Assembly (NCBI RefSeq): GCF_001613305.1
Contig: NZ_BDCC01000021.1
Coordinates: forward strand, 1-64,000
Direction: 5' to 3'
DNA length: 64,000 nt
Origin: Nocardia vaccinii NBRC 15922
Lineage (GTDB): Bacteria > Actinomycetota > Actinomycetes > Mycobacteriales > Mycobacteriaceae
The notes below the pieces were generated by a model. The model ran no database searches. It was not told where the DNA came from and saw only the letters and a program-made list of their open reading frames with translations. Below, piece by piece: positions 43,078-54,290 of this stretch. Every line of letters begins with the position of its first letter. The first letter of the stretch is position 1. The position numbers and the translations under genes are program-made.

Positions 43078-45504
43078 CTACCGCACCAGCAGTGCGACCG
43101 GGAGCCTGGTGAACAGCTTCTCCAGGCGGACGCGGGTGGTGAAGGTGTGCCCGGTGAGGCGATCGGTCCAGGTGCCCTGCGGCAGATCCAATGCCGCATC
43201 GCCCCAACCGGTTTCGCTCAACCGGAGGCTGTGGCGGGTGGCGGCCACGATCACCTGTGGCGGTTCGTCGACCCGGCCGCGGGCATAGGCGATCAGATGT
43301 CCGGCGCGGTCGCCCGCGGCGAACAGCGGCGTGTACGCGCCGCCGACGAAACATTCGGGACGTTCGCGCCGCAGCCACAGCGCGTAGGCCACGATCCACA
43401 TCTTGGCAGCGCCGCTGGAATCCAGTTCCGGTGTGCCGGTGAGCGATTGCAGCATCGACAGGCGGTGGCCGAAATCGACCGGGCGGCGGTTGTCCGGATC
43501 GACGAGCGAATCCTCCCAGATTTCGCAGCCCTGGTAGATATCGGGGATGCCGGGGCCGCAGAGCTGAAGCAGCTTCTGCGACAGCGCATCCGACCATGCG
43601 TGTGGCGCGAGCTTGATCACCGTCTCGGACAGTCCGCCGCCGACCTGGCCGTCGATCACCGCGTCGATCCACTGGTGCAGCGCGGACTCGAACTCCAGAT
43701 CCGGTTCCTCCCAGGAGGTTTTCGTGCCCGCCTCACGAGCGGCCTTCTCCGCGAACAGGTGGAGCCGCTCGCGCAGGCCGGCGACCGTCGCGGCGGGCCG
43801 CCCGTCGTTCGGCCACATCCCGAACATGTTCTGCAACAGGAACAATGCCGTCGCCTCGTCCGGCGGCGGGGTGTTCTCGAACCAGCGGGGCACCGATTCG
43901 GACCATAGCTCCGCGGCCTGGGACAGCACCCCGATCCGGGCGCGCACGTCCTCGCCGCGTTTGGTGTCGTGGGTGCTGAGCGTCGTCATCGTGGCGGGCC
44001 AGCGTTGGGCGCGTTCGGAATTGGCGAGATGGAATTCCAGCACCGACCGGCCGAAGCGGGCCGGATTACCGCCCACCTCCTGCAGTGAGACCAGTCGCGC
44101 GCCCTGGTAGTACATGGTGTCCTCGACGGCCTTGGCGGTCACCGCCCCGCACACCTGATACAGTCGCACGGCCGCCTCTCCGTTCGCGGCCAGCGCGGTG
44201 ACCAGCACCGACAGCGGCGCGGTCAGTTCACTGTTGCGCTTGCACACCTTCTGCACCACCGCGGTGATCATGCCCGCCAGCGGCGCGTAGTCGGTGCGGT
44301 ACACCGGCATGAACGAGAGCACCTCGATGGTGGCGTTGGTCAGCGCCATATCGCTGATCGGCACGGTGTCGATGCCGCTGACCCCCGCATCCCGCTTGAT
44401 CGCGGCGACGAGCCTGCGGATCTCGGGAACCAGCATCGTCTCGGCCACAGCGCGTTTGATGCGATGTTCGTTGTTGCCGATCCACGCGCCGTTGCTGCCG
44501 TGCCCGCAGTACTTGCGCGACAGTTCGGTCAGGGCCTTCTCGCCGTCCGGATCGATGAGCACTCCGCCCAGATCCGCGAGCGCGTCGTAACCGGTGGTGC
44601 CGTCGATGGGCAGCATCGCGTCCAGCGGTTCGCGATTGGACAGCACCTTCTCCACCACCAGCAGCCGGCGCGGACCGATCAGCCGGCGCAAGCGGGCCAG
44701 ATAGGCGGCGGGATGGGCCAGCCCGTCCGGATGATCCACGCGCACACCGTCGATCAGATCGTGCTCACACCAGGCGGACAGTTCGCGGTGGGTGATCTCG
44801 AAGACCGCCGGATCCTCCTGCCGGATCGCCGCCAGGCTCGACACCGAGAAGAATCGGCGGTAGGTACAGATCCCGGCCTTCCAGCTGACCAGCCGATAAT
44901 GCTGTTTGTCGTGGATTCGCAGCGCGTTCTCCCCGTCGGTACCGGGGGCGATGGGGAAACGTAGATCGTGCAGTGCCAGCATCGGTTCCGGACCGCTGCG
45001 ATCGACGGTCAGCGCGGCCGGATCGTTCTCGTTCTGCAGCACCGGCAGCGCCAGGCGACCGCCCGCGCCGTTGCTCGAACTCCAGTCGATGTCGAAGAAG
45101 TGCGCGAACTGGGATTTGCGGCCGTGGCACAACACATCCCACCACCACGGGTTCTGTCGCGGATCGCTCACCCCGACGTGGTTCGGCACCAGATCGATGA
45201 TCAATCCCATTCCGCGACTGCGTAACTCGTCCGAGAGCGCCTTGAGCCCGGCCGGGCCGCCCAGCGCGGCGGACACCGTCGTCGGATCGGTGACGTCGTA
45301 GCCGTGCGTGGAGCCGCGCATCGCACTCATGACGGGGGACAGATACAGATGCGAGATGCCCAGTTGCTGCAGATATTCCGCGATCGCGCGGGCATCGGCG
45401 AAGGTCAGCGCGTCCGGTCGCAGCTGCAACCGATAGGTGCTGCGGACGTTCGTCTGCCGGAGCACCGGTGTGGTGTGTGACTCGGTGGAAGCGAATTCTG
45501 TCAT
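43078..45504 (-). CDS. treY: Malto-oligosyltrehalose synthase
   Basis: An 808-residue GH13 enzyme that isomerises the terminal alpha-1,4 bond of maltodextrins to alpha,alpha-1,1, making maltooligosyl-trehalose. Motifs include STYRLQLRPDALTFADA at the start, LIIDLVPNHVGV, DGVRVDHPDGLAHP with the nucleophile Asp, LLVVEKVLSNREPL with the acid Glu, and TLSTHDTKRGEDVRARI. ATG 45504 is used, 35 nt after the treX stop, so the two form an operon. The third enzyme, TreZ, is encoded at 9643-11412 in this window. Confidence 0.94.
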   Translation of the reverse strand: MTEFASTESHTTPVLRQTNVRSTYRLQLRPDALTFADARAIAEYLQQLGISHLYLSPVMSAMRGSTHGYDVTDPTTVSAALGGPAGLKALSDELRSRGMGLIIDLVPNHVGVSDPRQNPWWWDVLCHGRKSQFAHFFDIDWSSSNGAGGRLALPVLQNENDPAALTVDRSGPEPMLALHDLRFPIAPGTDGENALRIHDKQHYRLVSWKAGICTYRRFFSVSSLAAIRQEDPAVFEITHRELSAWCEHDLIDGVRVDHPDGLAHPAAYLARLRRLIGPRRLLVVEKVLSNREPLDAMLPIDGTTGYDALADLGGVLIDPDGEKALTELSRKYCGHGSNGAWIGNNEHRIKRAVAETMLVPEIRRLVAAIKRDAGVSGIDTVPISDMALTNATIEVLSFMPVYRTDYAPLAGMITAVVQKVCKRNSELTAPLSVLVTALAANGEAAVRLYQVCGAVTAKAVEDTMYYQGARLVSLQEVGGNPARFGRSVLEFHLANSERAQRWPATMTTLSTHDTKRGEDVRARIGVLSQAAELWSESVPRWFENTPPPDEATALFLLQNMFGMWPNDGRPAATVAGLRERLHLFAEKAAREAGTKTSWEEPDLEFESALHQWIDAVIDGQVGGGLSETVIKLAPHAWSDALSQKLLQLCGPGIPDIYQGCEIWEDSLVDPDNRRPVDFGHRLSMLQSLTGTPELDSSGAAKMWIVAYALWLRRERPECFVGGAYTPLFAAGDRAGHLIAYARGRVDEPPQVIVAATRHSLRLSETGWGDAALDLPQGTWTDRLTGHTFTTRVRLEKLFTRLPVALLVR

Positions 45505-45539
45505 CTCTGTCTTGATTTCATCATGGCGTGCCTGCGGCC

Positions 45540-47708
<2,169 letters not shown>

Positions 47709-47801
47709 GCCTCCGACAGTAACGGGCGTTCCTGTGGACCCGGCGCGGGTGGGCGTCGAGATGTGGCCTACGGCGCACCTGGCGGTCGCGCCGGACGGGG
47801 C

Positions 47802-48740
47802 TCAGCGCAGTGCCCGCCGCCAGGTCTGCCCGATCAGATCCTTGCCGAAACTGTGGTGCGGTTCGGACTCGACCAGTTCGAATCCGGCCCGCTGGTAGAC
47901 GTGCCGGGCCGAGGTCAGCACGTCGTTGGTCCACAACACCATGTCGCGGTATCCGGCGGCGGTGGCGAATTCCAGGCATTGCCCGACCAGCGCGGTGCCC
48001 ACGCCCCGGCCGCGTGCGGACGGTTCCACCAGGAGCAACCGCAGGCGTGCGGTGCTGTCGTCCTCGCGCATGCAGAACACCGCGCCGAGTCGCTCGCCGC
48101 CGGCTTCGGCGATCCAGGCGCGCTCGGTGTGCGGATCGTGCGATTCCAGGAAGCCGGTCACGATCCGCGCGACGAGGGTTTCGTAACTGCCGTCCCAGCC
48201 GTATTCGGCGGCGTAGAGGGCGGCGTTGCGCGCGATCACCCAGCCGAAGTCCCCGGGACGCGGATCGCGGATGCGCACCGGTGCGTCGCGGCCGTCGAGG
48301 ATGGTCTCGATGGTGTGCATGGCCTCGACCAGGCGGGTGTGGTCGGCCGCGGGACGGTCCGCGAGCAGGTCGGCGATGCCGCGGCTGGAGCGCTCGTCCA
48401 GGTCGGCGAAGACGGTGCGGCCCCGGTCGGTCAGCCGCACCTGCTGGCGCCGGGCGTCCTGATCGCTACGGCGCCGCTCGACGAGCCCGTCCTGCTCGAA
48501 GCGGGCCAGGATGCGGCTGAGATAGCCGGGGTCCAGGTCCAGGCCCCGGCGCAGTTCGACCACGTCCGCGGTGTCGGTGTGGGCCAGTTCGAACAGGATG
48601 CGCGCCTCGGTCAGTGAGTAGTCGGTGTCGACGAGGTGTTCGTGCAGGACGCCGATCAATCGCGTGTAGCGGCGATTGAATTCGCGGACGGCGTGGATGT
48701 GCTCGGTGTCGACGTCGGCACTCGTGAGGGCGGTGTTCAT
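47802..48740 (-). CDS. MarR-type regulator fused to a GNAT acetyltransferase
   Basis: A 312-residue two-domain protein. Residues about 10-150 form a MarR winged helix (SLTEARILFELAHTD, ELRRGLDLDPGYLSRILARFEQDGLVERRRSDQDARRQQVRLTDRG). Residues about 160-310 form a GNAT domain with the acetyl-CoA loop VEPSARGRGVGTALVGQCLEFA. Such fusions are a recognised bacterial family, but the acetylation target is unknown. It diverges from bioA, and its own promoter region holds two TTTGAC-N3-GTCAAA-type palindromes, which suggests autorepression. Confidence 0.92.
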   Translation of the reverse strand: MNTALTSADVDTEHIHAVREFNRRYTRLIGVLHEHLVDTDYSLTEARILFELAHTDTADVVELRRGLDLDPGYLSRILARFEQDGLVERRRSDQDARRQQVRLTDRGRTVFADLDERSSRGIADLLADRPAADHTRLVEAMHTIETILDGRDAPVRIRDPRPGDFGWVIARNAALYAAEYGWDGSYETLVARIVTGFLESHDPHTERAWIAEAGGERLGAVFCMREDDSTARLRLLLVEPSARGRGVGTALVGQCLEFATAAGYRDMVLWTNDVLTSARHVYQRAGFELVESEPHHSFGKDLIGQTWRRALR

Positions 48741-48766
48741 GAGCCTCCGCTTCCGGTTCGCTTGTC

Positions 48767-48802
48767 TTTGACATGGTCAGAATATTCTTTGACTGCGTCA
48801 AA
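48767..48802. promoter_or_regulatory. Tandem MarR-type operators
   Basis: TTTGAC-TGC-GTCAAA at 48788-48802 is a perfect palindrome. TTTGAC-ATG-GTCAGA at 48767-48781 has one mismatch. The centres are 21 bp apart, two helical turns, and lie 27-62 nt upstream of the MarR-GNAT start. Confidence 0.65.
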
Positions 48803-48875
48803 AGATAGCTCGACGGGCCTCTCGATGTGGACGATTTTCACGAGCGGATGTGAGCGGGCAGGTCGCCGATGGTAA

Positions 48876-48892
48876 CTTGAACGACGTTCAAG
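48876..48892. promoter_or_regulatory. BioQ operator upstream of bioA
   Basis: CTTGAAC-GAC-GTTCAAG is a perfect 17-bp palindrome 23 nt before the bioA GTG. The TGAAC-N3-GTTCA core recurs before bioF and bioB and agrees with the motif known for BioQ in Corynebacterium and Mycobacterium. Confidence 0.82.
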
Positions 48893-48914
48893 GACGCCCT
48901 CGCGAAGGATTGCC

Positions 48915-50183
48915 GTGGCATTGACCCCCGACGAGATCGCCGCGCTGGATGCCGCCCACGTATGGCATCCCTACGGCGGCTTTCCGGCTGCGACCGATCC
49001 GCTGGTCGTCGCCTCCGCTGCCGGAACCCGGCTCACCCTGGCCGACGGTCGCGAACTGGTCGACGGGATGAGCTCCTGGTGGGCGGCGGTGCACGGTTAC
49101 CGGCATCCAGTGCTGGACGCGGCGCTGACCGAGCAGGCGCAGCGAATGAGTCACGTCATGTTCGGCGGCCTGACCCACGAACCAGCGGCGCGGCTGTGTC
49201 AGCTGCTGGTCGAACACACCCCGGACGGACTGGACAAGGTGTTCCTGTGCGATTCGGGATCGGTGTCGGTCGAGGTGGCGGCCAAGATGTGCCTGCAGTA
49301 CTGGCGGGCGCTGGGCAAGCCGGACAAGCGTCGGCTGTTCACCTGGCGCGGCGGTTATCACGGCGACACCTTCACTCCGATGAGTGTGTGCGATCCCGAG
49401 GGCGGCATGCATTCGCTGTGGACCGACGTGCTCGCCGAGCAGATCTTCGCTCCCGTGCCGCCGAAGGAGTACGAGCCGGAGTACGTCCGCGAACTGGAAC
49501 GTCTGCTGGCCGCGCATGCCGGGGAGACCGCGGCGGTGATCGTGGAGCCGATCGTGCAGGGGGCGGGCGGTATGCGCTTCCATCATCCGGACTATCTGAA
49601 AGATCTGCGCCGCCTCTGCGACGAATACGGCGTCCTGCTGGTATTCGACGAGATCGCCACCGGATTCGGCCGCACCGGAACGTTTTTCGCGGCGGACCGG
49701 GTCGGCGTGCGGCCCGATGTGATGTGCGTGGGCAAGGCCCTCACGGGCGGATACCTCACCCTGGCCGCGGCCCTGTGCACTTCGCGGATCGCCGAGACGA
49801 TCAGCGCCGGGCACGGCGGGCTCATGCACGGGCCGACCTTCATGGGCAATCCGCTGGCCTGCGCGGTCGCGGTCGCTTCGATCGAACTGCTGCTCTCCCG
49901 CGACTGGTACGGCGAGGTCGCCGGGATCGAGGCCCGGCTCACCGCCGGTTTGGCTGCGGCACAGGAGGTCCCGGGCGTGGTGGAGGTGCGGGTGCAGGGC
50001 GCGATCGGTGTCGTCGAACTCGATCATCCGGTCGATATGCGCAAGGCCACCCACGCCGCGGTGGACGCCGGGGTCTGGCTGCGGCCGTTCCGTAACCTCG
50101 TCTACACGATGCCCCCGTTCATCAGCAGCCCGGACGATATCGCCCGGATCACCGCCGCAGTGGTCGCCGCGGCCGCGAGTTGA
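48915..50183 (+). CDS. bioA: Adenosylmethionine-8-amino-7-oxononanoate aminotransferase
   Basis: A 422-residue class III PLP aminotransferase that makes 7,8-diaminopelargonate in biotin synthesis using SAM as amino donor. Diagnostic segments are VWHPYGGFPA, DGMSSWWAAVHGYRHP, CDSGSVSVEVAAKM, LVFDEIATGFGRTGTFFA (Asp for the pyridine N) and the Schiff-base Lys in MCVGKALTGGYLTLAA. The start is GTG 48915. It is the first of bioA-bioF-bioD, controlled by the BioQ site just upstream. A second operator lies between bioA and bioF. Confidence 0.95.
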   Translation: MALTPDEIAALDAAHVWHPYGGFPAATDPLVVASAAGTRLTLADGRELVDGMSSWWAAVHGYRHPVLDAALTEQAQRMSHVMFGGLTHEPAARLCQLLVEHTPDGLDKVFLCDSGSVSVEVAAKMCLQYWRALGKPDKRRLFTWRGGYHGDTFTPMSVCDPEGGMHSLWTDVLAEQIFAPVPPKEYEPEYVRELERLLAAHAGETAAVIVEPIVQGAGGMRFHHPDYLKDLRRLCDEYGVLLVFDEIATGFGRTGTFFAADRVGVRPDVMCVGKALTGGYLTLAAALCTSRIAETISAGHGGLMHGPTFMGNPLACAVAVASIELLLSRDWYGEVAGIEARLTAGLAAAQEVPGVVEVRVQGAIGVVELDHPVDMRKATHAAVDAGVWLRPFRNLVYTMPPFISSPDDIARITAAVVAAAAS

Positions 50184-50198
50184 GTCGGGTATTGCTCC

Positions 50199-50211
50199 TG
50201 AACGGCGTTCA
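50199..50211. promoter_or_regulatory. BioQ operator between bioA and bioF
   Basis: TGAAC-GGC-GTTCA, 13 bp and perfectly symmetrical, lies 15 nt after the bioA stop and 16 nt before the bioF start. It implies that bioF-bioD also have their own BioQ-controlled promoter. Confidence 0.8.
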
Positions 50212-50227
50212 AGTATGCTTCCCTCCT

Positions 50228-51415
50228 GTGACCATTGATCCGTTGAGCTGGTTGGACGAGCGGGCCGCCGCACGAGTGAGCGCCGGACTGCGGCGGGAGC
50301 TGCGGGCGCGGCAGCCGCGATCCACGGCGATCGATCTGGCATCCAACGACTATCTGGGCCTGTCCCGGCATCCCGAGGTGATCGCCGCCGCGGTCGATGC
50401 CGTGCGCACCTGGGGGGCCGGATCGACCGGGTCGCGCCTGGTGACCGGGACGACGGCCGCGCACGAGCACTTCGAGGCCGAACTGGCCGAATTCGTCGGC
50501 GCGGAAGCGGGATTGGTGTTCGCCACCGGATACGCCGCCAACCTCGGCGTGGTCACGGCACTGGCCGGGCGCGGATCGCTGGTGGTGTCCGACGCGGGCA
50601 GTCACGCATCGCTGGTCGATGCCTGCCGATTGTCGCGGGCCCGGGTCGAAATCGCCCCGCACTGCGACGTCGAGGCTGTGGACCGGCTACTGGCCGGGCG
50701 CAGCGAGGAGCGGGCGCTGGTGCTCACCGATTCGGTGTTCAGTGCCGACGGCGATCTCGCGCCGCTGACCGATCTGCACCGGGTGGTCAACGCCAACGGC
50801 GCGGTGTTGATCGTCGACGAGGCACACGGTATCGGCGTGCGCGGCGAGGGCGGGCGCGGGCTGGTGCACGAGGTGGGCCTGGCCGGACTGCCCGATCTGA
50901 TCGTCACCGCGACACTGTCCAAAGCCCTTGCCGCCCAAGGTGGCGCGGTGTTGTCCAGTGAGCGCGTTCGGGCGCATCTGATCGATTCCGCGCGCACGTT
51001 CATCTTCGACACCGGCCTGGCTCCGGCGGCCGTCGGTGCGGCCCGCGCGGCGCTGGGACTGCTGCGCCGCGATCCGGACATGGGTGGGCGGGTGCTCACC
51101 CGCGCGGCGCAGATCGCCCGCATCGCCGGTGTGTCACAGCCGGATTCGGCGGTGGTGTCGGTGGTGCTGGGCAAGGCGCAGGTCGCCTACGATGCCGCCG
51201 GTGAATGCCGGGCGCGGGGACTGAACGTCGGATGCTTCCGGCCGCCGTCGGTGCCCGAGGGCACCTCGCGGCTGCGGCTGACCGCGCGAGCCGACCTCAC
51301 CGACGCCGAGATGGACATCATCGCAACGGTTCTGGGTGAGGTTCTGACGCAGGCGCGAGCCGGGTCGGCCGATCCGCGCCCGGCGGTCCTGCCCGCCGGC
51401 GCGTCCGCGTCGTGA
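50228..51415 (+). CDS. bioF: 8-amino-7-oxononanoate synthase
   Basis: A 395-residue PLP enzyme of the alpha-oxoamine synthase family that condenses pimeloyl thioester and alanine. Visible are IDLASNDYLGLSRHPEV, the substrate loop GSTGSRLVTGTTAAHEHFEAELA, LIVDEAHGIGVRGEGGRG and the PLP Lys in VTATLSKALAAQGGAVL. GTG 50228 is chosen because an earlier in-frame start at 50180 would run through the operator. It is followed 31 nt later by bioD. Confidence 0.95.
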   Translation: MTIDPLSWLDERAAARVSAGLRRELRARQPRSTAIDLASNDYLGLSRHPEVIAAAVDAVRTWGAGSTGSRLVTGTTAAHEHFEAELAEFVGAEAGLVFATGYAANLGVVTALAGRGSLVVSDAGSHASLVDACRLSRARVEIAPHCDVEAVDRLLAGRSEERALVLTDSVFSADGDLAPLTDLHRVVNANGAVLIVDEAHGIGVRGEGGRGLVHEVGLAGLPDLIVTATLSKALAAQGGAVLSSERVRAHLIDSARTFIFDTGLAPAAVGAARAALGLLRRDPDMGGRVLTRAAQIARIAGVSQPDSAVVSVVLGKAQVAYDAAGECRARGLNVGCFRPPSVPEGTSRLRLTARADLTDAEMDIIATVLGEVLTQARAGSADPRPAVLPAGASAS

Positions 51416-51446
51416 AATTGTTTCCTGTTGTGGGAGTGAGGATTTC

Positions 51447-52130
51447 GTGAGTGTTCTGATCGTGACCGGCACGTCGACCGACGTGGGCAAGACGGTCGTC
51501 ACCGCGGCGCTGGCGGCCGCGGCGCGCACGGCCGGGCGTTCGGTCGCGGTCTGCAAACCGGCCCAGACCGGCGTACGGCCGGACGAGCCCGGCGATCTCG
51601 CGGAGATCGCTCGGCTCGCCGGTGTCACGCGCACACTGGAATTGGCCCGCTACCCGGACCCGCTCGCCCCCGACACCGCCGCCCGCCGCTGCGGCAGCCC
51701 GCTGCTGACCCTGGCCGAGACGGCCGCGGGCGTGGAATCGCTCGCGGACGCCGATCTCACCCTGGTGGAGGGCGCCGGCGGATTGCTGGTCCGGATGGGC
51801 GATTTCACGCTGCTGGACCTGGCGCAGAAGATGAACGCGCCGGTGCTGGTGGTCGCGGCCGCCGGCCTGGGCACCCTGAACCACAGTGAGCTCACCACCC
51901 GCGCGCTGGCCGCCGCCGGGGTGCACTGCGCGGGGCTCGTCGTCGGTTCCTGGCCTGTGGCACCGGATCTGGCCTCGCAGTGCAATCGCGCCGATCTGCC
52001 CGCGGTCACCGGTGTGGACCTGGTCGGCAGTATTCCGGAGGGTGCTGGGCGTTGGGCTCCGGAGCGTTTCGCCGAGGCTGCGCCGGGTTGGTTCGTGCCC
52101 GCCTGGTCCGAGCGTTATCTCGCGATCTGA
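51447..52130 (+). CDS. bioD: Dethiobiotin synthetase
   Basis: A 227-residue ATP-dependent carboxylase-type enzyme that closes the ureido ring of dethiobiotin. The P-loop GTSTDVGKTVV (residues 7-17), the substrate Lys/Thr region VCKPAQTGV and VEGAGGLLVRM (Mg-binding Glu) are all in place. The start is GTG 51447, preceded by GGGAGTGAGG. It is the last gene of bioA-bioF-bioD and converges on bioQ. Confidence 0.94.
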   Translation: MSVLIVTGTSTDVGKTVVTAALAAAARTAGRSVAVCKPAQTGVRPDEPGDLAEIARLAGVTRTLELARYPDPLAPDTAARRCGSPLLTLAETAAGVESLADADLTLVEGAGGLLVRMGDFTLLDLAQKMNAPVLVVAAAGLGTLNHSELTTRALAAAGVHCAGLVVGSWPVAPDLASQCNRADLPAVTGVDLVGSIPEGAGRWAPERFAEAAPGWFVPAWSERYLAI

Positions 52131-52188
52131 TCATCGGTGGCGCCTGATCCGCACGATAGTGTCGGCTCGATCGTCGGCCGTCGAGTGT

Positions 52189-52791
52189 TCAGCGCACCCG
52201 GCTGCCCAGCAGATGCCGTACGCCGCCGAGGAACAGTTGCAGGCCGAATTCGAAACGATCGGTGGCGCTGGGGATTTCGCTGCCGGTGAGGGATTCGTGC
52301 ACCGGCGAGGCCTGCTCGTCCAACGCGCCCGCGGAATCCATCTGCATGCGCGACTGCTCGTCCACCGTCCCGCCCAGGACGTAGTACAGCAGCGTGTAGG
52401 CGGCCCGATCGGCCTCCTCGCGGGTCATCCCGCCGCGAATCAGCGCCCCGGCCAACCGTTCCCGGCCCTTGCTGGTGGTCAGGCGCGAGGCGTAGGTGGC
52501 CGAGACGACCTCCGCCCCGTCGCGATAGGCCAGCAGGCACGAACGCAGCCGATGGGCGAGTTCGGTGACCTGTCCGGACCAGTCGTCCGCGTCGACGGTG
52601 TCCTCCATCGGCGCGAGAATCCGGTCGGCCACCGCGCCGAGCAGCGCCTGTTTGTTGGGGAAGTGCCAGTACAACGCCCCGGGCTGGACGTGCAGGGAGG
52701 TCGCCAGCCGACGCATCGTCAGATCGGCTAATCCGTACTGGTCGAGAATGGCGACGGCTCCGTCGACGACGTCGGTGCGGTGCAGCTGCAC
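52189..52791 (-). CDS. bioQ: TetR-family biotin repressor BioQ
   Basis: A 200-residue TetR regulator. The N-terminal helix-turn-helix reads VVDGAVAILDQYGLADLTMRRLATSLHVQPGALYWHFPNKQALLGAV (residues 7-53). The C-terminal ligand/dimer domain is helical and, as usual for TetR, poorly conserved. Its location between bioD and bioB, with three TGAAC-N3-GTTCA operators at the bio promoters, identifies it as BioQ, the actinobacterial replacement for BirA repression. It diverges from bioB and shares the operator at 52858-52870, so it probably represses itself too. Confidence 0.9.
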   Translation of the reverse strand: MQLHRTDVVDGAVAILDQYGLADLTMRRLATSLHVQPGALYWHFPNKQALLGAVADRILAPMEDTVDADDWSGQVTELAHRLRSCLLAYRDGAEVVSATYASRLTTSKGRERLAGALIRGGMTREEADRAAYTLLYYVLGGTVDEQSRMQMDSAGALDEQASPVHESLTGSEIPSATDRFEFGLQLFLGGVRHLLGSRVR

Positions 52792-52857
52792 GGCTGGCCC
52801 TTTCTGACGACCTTCATTTGTCCCGGCTTTGACTTCCGGTCTGGGGTTACCTTAGCC

Positions 52858-52870
52858 TGAACACCGTTCA
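52858..52870. promoter_or_regulatory. BioQ operator between bioQ and bioB
   Basis: TGAAC-ACC-GTTCA is perfectly symmetrical. An additional ACCGTTCA half-site follows just downstream, near 52876-52883. It lies in the 132-bp divergent gap between bioQ and bioB. Confidence 0.8.
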
Positions 52871-52923
52871 AGTACACCGTTCACGTTGCGCGGCCGCCCC
52901 GGCCGGACGAAGGGAATCGTGCA

Positions 52924-53976
52924 GTGCCAACGCATACCCCCGCCTCACCGCCCCGGTCGGCCCAGGCGCCCGTCAGGACCGAAGCCGACATTCTGGCGAC
53001 CGCTCGCGAGCAGGTGCTCGAGCGCGGCGTCGGGCTCACACAGGAGCAGACCGTTCAGGTGCTGCGGCTCGGGGACGATCGGCTCGAGGAATTGCTCGGC
53101 CTTGCGCACGAGGTGCGGATGCGCTGGTGCGGTCCGGAGGTCGAGGTCGAGGGCATCATCTCGCTCAAGACCGGCGGATGCCCCGAGGACTGCCACTTCT
53201 GCTCGCAGTCGGGTCTGTTCCAGTCACCGGTGCGCGCGGCCTGGCTGGACATCCCCTCGCTGGTGGAGGCCGCCAAGCAGACCGCCAAGACCGGTGCGAC
53301 CGAATTCTGCATCGTCGCGGCAGTGCGCGGCCCGGACGAGCGCCTGATGGCGCAGGTCGCCGCCGGCGTGGAGGCCATCCGCAACGAGGTCGACATCCAG
53401 GTCGCCTGCTCGCTGGGCATGCTGAACCAGGAGCAGGTCGATCAGCTGGCCGCGATGGGCGTGCACCGCTACAACCACAACCTGGAGACCTCCAAGTCGC
53501 ACTTCCCGAACGTGGTCACCACGCACACCTGGGAAGAGCGCTGGGGCACCCTGCGCATGGTGCGCGAGGCCGGTATGGAGGTGTGCTGCGGCGGCATCCT
53601 CGGTATGGGGGAGACCATCGAGCAGCGTGCCGAATTCGCCGCGCAGTTGGCCGAATTGGAGCCCGACGAGGTGCCGCTGAACTTCCTGAACCCGCGTCCG
53701 GGCACCCCGTTCGGGGATCTCGAGGTGCTGCCCGCGGCCGAGGCGCTCAAGGCCGTGGCCGCCTTCCGGCTCGCTCTGCCGCGCACCATCCTGCGCTTCG
53801 CGGGCGGCCGTGAGATCACCCTCGGTGATCTGGGGGCCAAACAGGGCATCCTCGGTGGTATCAACGCCGTCATCGTCGGTAATTACCTGACCACGCTGGG
53901 CCGCCCCGCCGAGGCGGACCTCGACCTGCTGGGCGAGCTGAAGATGCCGATCAAGGCGCTCAACGAAACCCTCTGA
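52924..53976 (+). CDS. bioB: Biotin synthase
   Basis: A 350-residue radical SAM enzyme that inserts sulfur into dethiobiotin. The 4Fe-4S ligands are in the CxxxCxxC motif GGCPEDCHFCSQ (about residues 78-89). The auxiliary-cluster ligands are represented by the conserved Cys of VACSLGMLN and MEVCCGGILGMGE, and YNHNLETSKSHF is also conserved. It is followed directly by bsaP, which supports a type of BioB that needs this partner. The GTG start at 52924 lies just after the BioQ operator region. Confidence 0.95.
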   Translation: MPTHTPASPPRSAQAPVRTEADILATAREQVLERGVGLTQEQTVQVLRLGDDRLEELLGLAHEVRMRWCGPEVEVEGIISLKTGGCPEDCHFCSQSGLFQSPVRAAWLDIPSLVEAAKQTAKTGATEFCIVAAVRGPDERLMAQVAAGVEAIRNEVDIQVACSLGMLNQEQVDQLAAMGVHRYNHNLETSKSHFPNVVTTHTWEERWGTLRMVREAGMEVCCGGILGMGETIEQRAEFAAQLAELEPDEVPLNFLNPRPGTPFGDLEVLPAAEALKAVAAFRLALPRTILRFAGGREITLGDLGAKQGILGGINAVIVGNYLTTLGRPAEADLDLLGELKMPIKALNETL

Positions 53977-54068
53977 TCGCAATGGCCGAGCCGGGCGTCG
54001 TCCGCCGGTACGGTGAAGGTATTGTCGAGCAGCCCTGCCGCTGCACTTCATCGAGGGGTTTCGCAGAA

Positions 54069-54290
54069 GTGGTCGTCGATATGGAAGAGCGCTACAACCC
54101 GTTCACGGGTAAGCGAATCGTCACGGGCGTGGACGATCCGGTGCCCGCGGCCGCCGCGCTGGGCCTCGAGCCGCCGCGATTCTGTGAGCAGTGCGGACGC
54201 CGGATGATCGTGCAGGTCCATCCCGAGGGCTGGTGGGCCAAGTGTTCCCGGCACGGTGTGCTCGATTCGAAATCCCTGGACCATCGCTGA
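54069..54290 (+). CDS. bsaP: Biotin synthase auxiliary protein
   Basis: A small protein of about 70 residues, matching mycobacterial Rv1590/BsaP by position (directly after bioB) and by sequence (EERYNPFTGKRIVTG, then FCEQCGRRM and WWAKCSRHGVLDS). BsaP is reported to help actinobacterial biotin synthase turn over, with cysteines binding an Fe-S cluster; C-x-x-C plus one further Cys are seen here. Start candidates are GTG 54069 and ATG 54081; a longer frame from 53982 has an unrelated N-terminus. The stop overlaps the next ATG by 1 nt. Confidence 0.85.
   Translation: MVVDMEERYNPFTGKRIVTGVDDPVPAAAALGLEPPRFCEQCGRRMIVQVHPEGWWAKCSRHGVLDSKSLDHR

Noticed and set aside
53982..54068. Longer bsaP start at ATG 53982
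   Set aside because: The added 29 residues do not resemble the family and the ATG lies only 5 nt after bioB; the conserved region begins at about 54081.
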